NCBI GenBank assembly: GCA_020723365.1
Contig: DYJB01000013.1
Coordinates: 1 to 30,045 of the forward strand
Direction: 5' to 3'
Source: Candidatus Aquidulcis sp.
GTDB lineage: Bacteria > Chloroflexota > Anaerolineae > Anaerolineales > E44-bin32
DNA length: 30,045 nucleotides
In this document: positions 1 to 5,339 of the stretch, piece after piece
Layout: the number at the start of each line of letters is the position of its first letter
Position numbering within the stretch: position 1 is the first letter of the stretch
The notes under the pieces: model-generated
What the model was told of the DNA's origin: nothing
The model's database searches: none
Seen by the model: the letters and a program-made list of their open reading frames with translations, nothing else
Translations under genes and position numbers: made by a program

Positions 1-75
1 GCGCAGCAGGTAGGCGTGGACGCGGCCCAGGCCCATCGGCATGGGCAGGGATAGGGGAGTGATGTTCTCGGGCAC
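1..75 (-). CDS. MBL-fold metallohydrolase-like protein, N-terminal fragment
   Basis: Only the first 25 codons lie in the window; the gene runs off the left edge. Translation from a GTG at 75 gives a start reading VPENITPLSLPMPMGLGRV followed by HAYLLR. A short strand, a proline/glycine turn and then a 'hxAYLL' strand is the usual opening of metallo-beta-lactamase-fold hydrolases. The GTG is preceded on the minus strand by GGAGGGGAAACGGC, a good Shine-Dalgarno at normal spacing, which supports this start. No metal ligands are visible because the HxHxDH motif would lie outside the window. The family assignment is an inference from a very short stretch. Confidence 0.5.
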   Translation of the reverse strand, partial: MPENITPLSLPMPMGLGRVHAYLLR

Positions 76-420
76 GCCGTTTCCCCTCCGGGCACTCTCT
101 AAGTCGGACGACACGATCCTTCCCAGACGGCCAGGGCGGCTCGCTCCGGGTCGCGCAGGTCAACCCTAGCCTGGGCCAGGGTGAATCAGCATCCCCAGAG
201 TTGATGAAACCCCGCAGACCCGGAGTCGGCTCCACCCATCCACAACGGTCTCGCTTCTTGGCGGACGGCCAGCGCCATGATTTTATGCGCCCGCTCTGCC
301 ATGGCGACCCCTCCGGCCGACCGCTCCTCGCTCGGCCTTTCCCCCGCGCGGGGGATGCGCTCTCCCATGCGCAATTCCACCCCCGGCGGGATGGCCGTTA
401 GCACAACTTGAAGTATAAAT
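76..420. other. Intergenic region, no supported gene
   Basis: This divergent gap lies between the minus-strand MBL-like gene and the plus-strand polymerase cassette. A minus-strand frame crosses it, but it is the end of a long GC-driven shadow frame with no start signal or recognisable family. The right end becomes AT-rich (TATAAAT at 414-420) and holds the cassette promoter. Nothing else is supported. Confidence 0.5.
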
Positions 421-437
421 AGAACATACGTTCTGAT
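408..437 (+). promoter_or_regulatory. Probable promoter of the RecA-like/PolB cassette
   Basis: Two readings are possible. TTGAAG (408-413) may be a -35 with TCTGAT (432-437) as -10 at 18 bp, placing the LexA box in the spacer. Alternatively TATAAAT (414-420) is the -10 and transcription starts inside the LexA box. Either way the start falls between about 427 and 445, which favours the GTG at 480 as translation start over the ATG at 438. Confidence 0.45.
421..434 (+). promoter_or_regulatory. LexA (SOS) box of the Gram-positive type
   Basis: The sequence AGAACATACGTTCT contains GAAC-N4-GTTC. This matches the core of the Bacillus/actinobacterial LexA operator (consensus close to CGAACATATGTTCG), with only the outermost bases differing. 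It sits in the AT-rich promoter island: TTGAAG (408-413) and TATAAAT (414-420) lie immediately upstream, and the first gene starts at 480. A repressor here would overlap the -35/-10 region or the transcription start. The match is seen directly; LexA binding is inferred. Confidence 0.72.
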
Positions 438-479
438 ATGCGAACGGCTGCTTTGCATCCCGCCCGCCCGAGGTTCGCC

Positions 480-1103
480 GTGACGAATGTGCTGCTCGCC
501 CCCGCCCGCTCCGATCTGCCCATCCCGGCGGCCGACCCCGCCCTGGTGGAAGCGATCTCGCAGCCGCGCTTGTCGCTCTTCTGGGGCGCGGAGACGACCG
601 CCCGCACGCTGCTGGCCGTCGCCACAGCGCTCGCCGGCCGCGGCCAGCCGGTGCGCGTCTTCGACGGCGGCAACCGCTTCGATGGCTACTACGTCGCCCG
701 CCTGGCGCGGCAGCTCGCCGGCAGCCTGCGCCGCCCGACCGACCCGCATGAACTGCTCGGCCGCATGCGCCTGTCGCGCGCCTTCACCTGCTTCCAACTG
801 GCCGAGCTGATCGAGACCGCCCCGGCCGGACCGGAGCCGCTCTTCGTCCTCGAGTTGCTGGCCACCTTCTATGACGAGAGCGTCCCGCTGGCCGACTCCG
901 AACGCTTGCTGACGGCGACCATCGCCCACCTCAAGCGTCTGGCCGCCTGCGGCCCGGTGGTCATCGGCGCCCGCGAACCACAGACGCTGGTCAAGGATCG
1001 CTGGGCGCTGCTCGACCGACTGCAGGCCGCCGCCGATGCCGCCTGGCTGCTGCGACCGCCTCCGCCGCCGGCCGTCATCCAGCCCGGCCTGCCGTGGGCC
1101 TGA
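480..1103 (+). CDS. RecA/RadA-like ATPase homologue with degenerate Walker A (mutasome accessory candidate)
   Basis: This is a 207-aa single-domain protein with the outline of a RecA/RadA core. A strand leads into a glycine-rich turn (LSLFWGAETTART, about residues 31-43), then a helix, then a strand ending VRVFDGGNRFDGYYVARL (residues 58-75), where RadA/Rad51 proteins carry their post-P-loop strand. A hydrophobic Walker-B-like strand follows (LFVLELLATFYDES, 121-134), then a strand VVIGARE. The P-loop is altered: GxxxxGK[ST] reads GAETTART, so Gly becomes Ala and the catalytic Lys becomes Arg. The Walker B acid is Glu or absent. ATP hydrolysis is therefore unlikely. I chose GTG480 because GAGG lies at 470-473 and the LexA box and promoter sit just upstream; ATG438 would give 221 aa but has no Shine-Dalgarno. 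ImuA/SulA-like proteins are the functional analogy; orthology is not shown. Confidence 0.62.
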   Translation: MTNVLLAPARSDLPIPAADPALVEAISQPRLSLFWGAETTARTLLAVATALAGRGQPVRVFDGGNRFDGYYVARLARQLAGSLRRPTDPHELLGRMRLSRAFTCFQLAELIETAPAGPEPLFVLELLATFYDESVPLADSERLLTATIAHLKRLAACGPVVIGAREPQTLVKDRWALLDRLQAAADAAWLLRPPPPPAVIQPGLPWA

Positions 1104-1109
1104 GCCGCC

Positions 1110-1397
1110 ATGGGCCGCACGCTTCCTTCCATTACGCAGGCGTTTCTGGCCGAGCAGGAATCGCTCAGCCGCTTCCGCCGCGCCCTGCGCCGCGAGGATC
1201 AGCTCGCCCTCGACGACCTGCTGGCCGCCGCCCGCCATCACCTGGCCGCCGCCGCCTATGCCTCGCACCTGCTGCCCTTCGAGACGCTGCTGCTGGCCAT
1301 GCTGGTCGAGGAGCACAAGCACGTGCTCGACCTGCAGCGCAGACTGGAGGCGCTGGCCGCCGACACACGGGGGGAAGATCCGTCCGGGCCGTCGTAG
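1110..1397 (+). CDS. Small helical protein of the RecA-like/PolB cassette, function unknown
   Basis: This 95-aa protein starts 6 nt after the RecA-like gene ends, so the two are almost certainly co-transcribed. The sequence is predicted helical from its composition. A first segment (about 1-30) is rich in Arg/Glu and reads FRRALRREDQLALDDLLAAA. A second segment (31-60) is Ala/His-rich, and a third long amphipathic helix (about 58-88) reads LLLAMLVEEHKHVLDLQRRL. There is no enzyme motif, signal peptide or membrane span. I do not recognise a named family. Its fixed place between a RecA-like protein and a polymerase suggests an adaptor or scaffold, but this is inference. Confidence 0.6.
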   Translation: MGRTLPSITQAFLAEQESLSRFRRALRREDQLALDDLLAAARHHLAAAAYASHLLPFETLLLAMLVEEHKHVLDLQRRLEALAADTRGEDPSGPS

Positions 1398-1549
1398 GGG
1401 CCATGCATGCCATCTCGCACCCCATCGGGGCTGTTGTAGGGGCGAAGCATGCCGTCTCGCACCCCGTTCGGGCCGCGAGCCCGGCCCGCCGGGGCGAGAC
1501 GGCCGGCGTGCCGCCGGGCTTCGCGGCACGAACGGTGCTTCGCCCCTAC
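1394..1549. repeat. GTAGGGG inverted-repeat element with duplicated left arm (MITE/REP-like)
   Basis: The left arm GTAGGGGCGAAGCA (1436-1449) is the exact reverse complement of TGCTTCGCCCCTAC (1536-1549). Just inside, GCCGTCTCGC (1451-1460) pairs with GCGAGACGGC (1494-1503). CGTGCCGC (1507-1514) pairs with GCGGCACG (1523-1530), giving a secondary hairpin. The left part is duplicated in tandem at 42-bp spacing: 1394-1430 and 1436-1472 share GTAGGGGC and ATGCC.TCTCGCACCCC. The element fills most of the 187-nt gap between the small gene and the polymerase and has no coding potential of its own. Transposition ability is not shown. Confidence 0.7.
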
Positions 1550-1584
1550 CTTGCCCCGGCGACGATCCTGTGCGCAGGTGAGGC

Positions 1585-4035
1585 GTGAGCACCCTCTACG
1601 CCTGGCTGTTCGACGCCTACCCATCCGAGGCCGGCATGACCACCTGGTGGATCGATGCCGACGGACGCGCCCAGGCGCTGACGGATGACCTGACGCCGGC
1701 CTTCTATGTGCAGGGTCCGCACGCCGACCTGCATGCGCTGTGCCTGTGGCTGCGCGCCCGGGCACCGGTGCCCGTCAGCCTGCAGCGCACCGAGCGCACC
1801 GACCTGTTCCTCGACCGCCCCATCGAGGTGCTCGCGGTCGGCGTGCCTCGGCCGGCAGCGTTCCAGCGCCTCTTCCGTCAGACGGCCGACGCCTTCCCCA
1901 GCCTGACCTACTACGACGCCGACATCCCGCTGCCGCAGCGTTACGTATTGACCCGCGGCATCTTCCCTCTGGCCTACTGCGCCGTCGAGCACCAGGACGG
2001 CCGCGTCATCGAGATCCAGCCCCTCGACTCGCCCTGGGAGCCCGAGTACCGCCTGCCGCCGCTGCGGGTCATGGCGCTTCGGCTGGACGGCGAGCTGCGC
2101 GACCCGTCGCGCGGCCACCGCGGCGACCTGCTGATCGAGGTCGACGGCCGGCAGCACGCCTTTCCCCGCCGCCACGGCCGCCAGCTCGTCCTGGGCGTGC
2201 GCCACCTGCTCGAGCAGCACGACCCTGACCTGCTCGTCACCGCCTTCGGCGACTCGTTCCTGCTGCCGCGCCTGCTCGAGCCCTCCCAGCACTACGGCGT
2301 TCCGCTGCCGCTCAACCGCGATCCGCACCAGGCCGTGGCGCACAAGGCGGCCCACTCGTACTTCTCCTACGGCCGCATCGTCTTCCGCAACGAGCAGCAC
2401 CTGCTCTTCGGCCGCTGGCACATCGATCGTCAGAACGCTTTCCTGGCCGACGACTACGGGCTGGAGGGCTCGCTCGAGATCGCCCGCCTGACGGGCATGC
2501 CGGTGCAGACCGTGGCGCGCGTCTCCACCGGCACCGGCATCAGCGCCATGCAGGTCGCCACCGCCTGGCGCCGCGGCGTGCTCGTCCCGTGGCAGAAGCG
2601 CCACCCCGAATCGCTCAAGACCGTCGGCGACCTGCTGGTGGCCGACAAGGGCGGGCTGGTCTACACGCCCATCGTCGGGCTGCACCAGCACGTCGCCGAG
2701 CTCGACTTCTCCGCCATGTACCCGAGCATCATGGTGCGCTTCAACCTGTCGCCCGAGACCGTCGGGAGATCCTGCTGCGAAGGCACCCCGATCCCCGAGA
2801 TCGGCACACCGGTCTGCACCCACCGCCAGGGGCTGGTGCCCGAGACGCTCGCCCCGCTGCTGGAGAAGCGCTTCCGCTACAAGGCCCTCATCCGCGAGCT
2901 GTCCGACGATGACCCGCGCAAGGAGGTCTACCGCCGGCGCTACTCGGCCCACAAGTGGCTGCTGGTGACCTGCTTCGGCTACCTGGGCTACAAGAACGCC
3001 CGCTTCGGGCGCATCGAGGCGCACGAGGCGGTGACGGCCTACGGGCGCGAGGTGCTGCTGCGCGCCAAGGAGCTGGTCGAGGGGCGCGGCTTCCGCGTGC
3101 TGCACGTCTACGTCGACGGGTTGTGGATCGAGAAGCCCGGGGCCCACCTGCGCCCGGACTATGACGCCCTGCTGGACGAGATCCGCCGCGCCACGGGGCT
3201 GCACATCGGGCTGGAAGGGGTCTACCGCTGGGTGGCCTTCCTGCCGTCGCGGGTCGAGCCGCGCATCTCGGTCGCCAACCGCTACTTCGGCGCCTTCGAG
3301 GACGGGTCGGTCAAGGTGCGCGGCATCGAGGCCCGCCGCCATGACACGCCGCGCTTCATCCGCGAGACGCAGCTGGGCATGCTCGACATCCTGGCCGAGG
3401 GCCGCGACGTGGCCGGCTTCCGCCGCACGGTGCCCGACGCCATCCGCTACGTGCGCCGCCGGCTGCAGGCGCTGCGCACCGGCCAGGTGCCGCTGCAGGA
3501 CCTGGTCGTCACGCACCGCCTGGCCCGTGCTCCGCAGGAGTTCGTCGTGCGCACCGCCGCGGCGCGCGTGGCCCAGCAACTCAGCCAGGCCGGCGTCCAG
3601 CTCAGCCCGGGCGAGAGCCTGCGCTTCGTGTATGTCCCCGGCCCGGAGAAGGCGCGGGCCTGGGAGCTGGTCGAGGACCATCCGCCCTACGATGCGCAGG
3701 CCTACACCGAACTGCTGCTGCGCGCCGTCGAGAGCCTGCTGCTGCCGGTGGGCGTCGACCGGCGCATGCTGGACCTTTGGGTGCTGGGCAACGCCGGCTA
3801 CTGGGGCCCGCCGGGGGCGCTGCCCCCGCCCGGCGCGGACGGCCATGCGCCGCTGCTGGCGGCCGCCGCCCGCGTCTCGATGCTCCGCCCGGCGCTGCGC
3901 ACCATCCTCACGCCCGCGCCGCCGCCCGCCGATGCAACCCGGCCGCAGCGGGACGCTCCCTGGGGCAGGCTGCAGACACCGCGGCTCGCCCTTCCCACAC
4001 CGGATGAGATCCGCTACGCCGCGCGGGAAGCGTAA
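1585..4035 (+). CDS. Family B DNA polymerase, exonuclease-deficient, with altered motif C
   Basis: This 816-aa protein has a family B polymerase layout. Motif A is ELDFSAMYPSIM (Asp374), intact. Motif B is KWLLVTCFGYLGYKNARFG (Lys457). Motif C reads VLHVYVDGLWIEK (505-517) instead of YGDTDS: Asp511 is kept but the second Asp is Leu513 and the Ser is Trp514. The following VKVRGIEARRHDTP segment matches the thumb-side KxRG region. The N-terminal exonuclease fold is present but its acids are gone: the ExoI DIE position reads ALRLDGE (about 164-170) and ExoII reads GDSFLLPRL (222-230) with Leu in place of Asp. Proofreading is therefore probably lost, and catalysis may be altered or need a partner. 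The GTG start follows AGGTGAGG closely. Archaeal PolB2/Dpo2 enzymes, which also have disrupted motifs, are the nearest known parallel. Confidence 0.88.
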   Translation: MSTLYAWLFDAYPSEAGMTTWWIDADGRAQALTDDLTPAFYVQGPHADLHALCLWLRARAPVPVSLQRTERTDLFLDRPIEVLAVGVPRPAAFQRLFRQTADAFPSLTYYDADIPLPQRYVLTRGIFPLAYCAVEHQDGRVIEIQPLDSPWEPEYRLPPLRVMALRLDGELRDPSRGHRGDLLIEVDGRQHAFPRRHGRQLVLGVRHLLEQHDPDLLVTAFGDSFLLPRLLEPSQHYGVPLPLNRDPHQAVAHKAAHSYFSYGRIVFRNEQHLLFGRWHIDRQNAFLADDYGLEGSLEIARLTGMPVQTVARVSTGTGISAMQVATAWRRGVLVPWQKRHPESLKTVGDLLVADKGGLVYTPIVGLHQHVAELDFSAMYPSIMVRFNLSPETVGRSCCEGTPIPEIGTPVCTHRQGLVPETLAPLLEKRFRYKALIRELSDDDPRKEVYRRRYSAHKWLLVTCFGYLGYKNARFGRIEAHEAVTAYGREVLLRAKELVEGRGFRVLHVYVDGLWIEKPGAHLRPDYDALLDEIRRATGLHIGLEGVYRWVAFLPSRVEPRISVANRYFGAFEDGSVKVRGIEARRHDTPRFIRETQLGMLDILAEGRDVAGFRRTVPDAIRYVRRRLQALRTGQVPLQDLVVTHRLARAPQEFVVRTAAARVAQQLSQAGVQLSPGESLRFVYVPGPEKARAWELVEDHPPYDAQAYTELLLRAVESLLLPVGVDRRMLDLWVLGNAGYWGPPGALPPPGADGHAPLLAAAARVSMLRPALRTILTPAPPPADATRPQRDAPWGRLQTPRLALPTPDEIRYAAREA

Positions 4036-4058
4036 GGGGCGGGCCCTGGGCCCGCCCC
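4036..4058 (+). terminator. Hairpin after the polymerase gene
   Basis: A perfect 11-bp GC inverted repeat (GGGGCGGGCCC, one T, GGGCCCGCCCC) begins directly after the TAA stop at 4033-4035. There is no T-run behind it (CACGAAG follows), so it may act as an mRNA 3' stem or a weak terminator. It may also serve the converging minus-strand DUF4405 gene. Confidence 0.5.
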
Positions 4059-4164
4059 CACGAAGAAGAGCCTCGCTCCGAGTTCGGGCCGTCGCAGGCC
4101 GTTCCCGTCTGGGGAGGTGGACACGGAGCTGCCTTACCGCACCCCGGGTGCGCAGGCAGCCGTC

Positions 4165-4500
4165 CTAGCGCCGCGAACCGGTCACCGGCACCGCTGCCAG
4201 CTCAGGCGTTCCGGCCCTCGGCTGCGGCTTCCGGCCCTTCAGCCCGAGCTGCACCAGCGTCGCATGCACGATCCATTTCCAGTGCACGAGCAGGTGCAGA
4301 CCCACCCCGGCGACCATCGCCAGGCCGAACCAGTCGTGCAGCGAGCGCCAGGCATCCCGCGCCAGCAGCCAGGATTCGCGGCTGCTGCCATGCCCCGCCA
4401 GATCAAAGAAGAACACCAGCCCGCTGATGGCTGTGCCCAGGAAGGCGAGGGCGATCAGCGCATCCAGCGCCAGATTCCACTTCGGCTTGACGGACATCAC
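4165..4500 (-). CDS. DUF4405-type membrane protein, probable b-haem binding
   Basis: This 111-aa protein has two hydrophobic helices, about residues 10-32 (ALDALIALAFLGTAISGLVF) and 58-74. The segment WRSLHDWFGLAMVAGVGLHL followed by LVHWKWIVH carries His55, His69, His73 and His79. This WxxxHxWxG...HxxxHWxW arrangement is typical of DUF4405 proteins, which resemble the haem-carrying helices of small cytochrome b subunits. The gene lies 10 nt downstream of the secreted OB-like protein and is probably in its operon. The start may be GTG4500 or the adjacent ATG4497. A role as quinone- or cytochrome-linked electron carrier is inferred from the histidines and the neighbouring multihaem cluster. 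Confidence 0.72.
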   Translation of the reverse strand: MMSVKPKWNLALDALIALAFLGTAISGLVFFFDLAGHGSSRESWLLARDAWRSLHDWFGLAMVAGVGLHLLVHWKWIVHATLVQLGLKGRKPQPRAGTPELAAVPVTGSRR

Positions 4501-4509
4501 ACCCTCTGC

Positions 4510-5007
4510 CTAGAGCGCGGGCGCAGAAGCTGCGCCCGCGTTCCGTCGGCCGCCCGACCACATCGGGCGCCCGTCTGCATCCCGCAGGACGATCGTCTGG
4601 CCGGTGGATAGGATCGTCAGCGAAGCCGCCGACAACACCTGGGGCTCTTCATAGAAGCCCTCCACCCTGACCAGCTCGCCGGGTTCCAGCACCACCCCCT
4701 GCGCCTCCCAGTAGGCAGACTGGCCCAACGCCACGTCGACCGATTCGCCGGCCTTCGTCAGGATCACCAGCTCCGAACCGTCGGTGGTCTCGACGACTCC
4801 CTCGATCCACGCCCACTCCTCCGTCGCCCAGGTGCGCACGCCCGCCGTTGCCGCCCGACCGTCCTCCGCCGGGCCCGTCTGCCATCGGCCGGCCCCCAGG
4901 CCTGCGCGCCCGTCCTCGGCGCTTCCCGCCACGGCGTAGGCCACGCCGGCCGCCATCAGGCCGACAACCACCGCACTTCCCAGACCAACCACGAGCTTCT
5001 TCATCAT
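4510..5007 (-). CDS. Exported small beta-rich (OB-like) protein
   Basis: This 165-aa protein opens with a clear signal peptide or N-terminal anchor (MMKKLVVGLGSAVVVGLMAA, cleavage plausible after about residue 25). A low-complexity Gly/Ala/Asp segment reading AEDGRAGLGAGRWQTGPAED follows. The folded part (about 65-150) has short alternating strands: WIEGVVETTDGSELVILTKA, then VDVALGQSAYWEAQGVVLEP, then GELVRVEGFYEE. This is the pattern of OB-fold or DUF5666-like domains. The ATG is backed by GGAGG five bases upstream (GGAGGTATCC). It is paired with the DUF4405 gene. A periplasmic or cell-surface role beside the electron-transfer proteins is possible; no ligand-binding residues are recognised. 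Confidence 0.62.
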   Translation of the reverse strand: MMKKLVVGLGSAVVVGLMAAGVAYAVAGSAEDGRAGLGAGRWQTGPAEDGRAATAGVRTWATEEWAWIEGVVETTDGSELVILTKAGESVDVALGQSAYWEAQGVVLEPGELVRVEGFYEEPQVLSAASLTILSTGQTIVLRDADGRPMWSGGRRNAGAASAPAL

Positions 5008-5339
5008 GGATACCTCCAGCGCGCCCGACATCGTGCGGCGCGAACTGCCGGCAGGGTAGCCCGGGGAGGTGCAGAACTCGTGAAGCCGGCGTGCAGGTTT
5101 CGCAGGTTCACCGATGCTGGGCGAGCCGAGACTCACAGCGCGGCAGCGGTCGCGACGCGGATTCGCATCCGCGCCGGCCGCCCGCCATCGGCGCAGGCGA
5201 TATCGGGGCGCGTCCGAAACGCGCCGCGGCGACGATCGGTCAGGCGAAGGTGGGAGGGGGATTGCGTCCGTTGCACCTGCGCTCCGCGATCGGCTCTCAC
5301 CTGATCCGGGCGACAGGCCGCGCCTCACGCCGAACGGTT
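5008..5339. other. Intergenic region between the two halves of the redox cluster
   Basis: This 332-nt gap on the minus-strand path separates the 24-haem cytochrome from the secreted OB-like gene. Open frames cross it, but none has a start with a Shine-Dalgarno or recognisable protein. I see no convincing terminator or promoter, so it is unresolved whether the last two genes share the upstream transcript. Confidence 0.4.

Noticed and set aside
564..584. QPRLSLF in the RecA-like protein as a beta-clamp-binding motif
   Set aside because: It resembles QL[SD]LF, but its position is the core strand that leads into the degenerate P-loop, as in RadA proteins, so the fold explains it.
1394..1549. CRISPR or tRNA gene in the repeat between the small gene and the polymerase
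   Set aside because: Only two tandem copies with no unique spacers, and no tRNA cloverleaf or anticodon arm; the structure is a terminal inverted repeat.
186..1592. Long minus-strand open frame opposite the RecA-like and small genes
   Set aside because: It is Gly/Gln/Arg-rich with no recognisable domain and no start signal, mirroring the codon bias of the plus-strand genes.
1546..3846. 766-codon minus-strand open frame opposite the polymerase
   Set aside because: It is antisense to a clear family B polymerase; the translation is a repetitive shadow rich in Val/Gln/Gly/Asp without family motifs.
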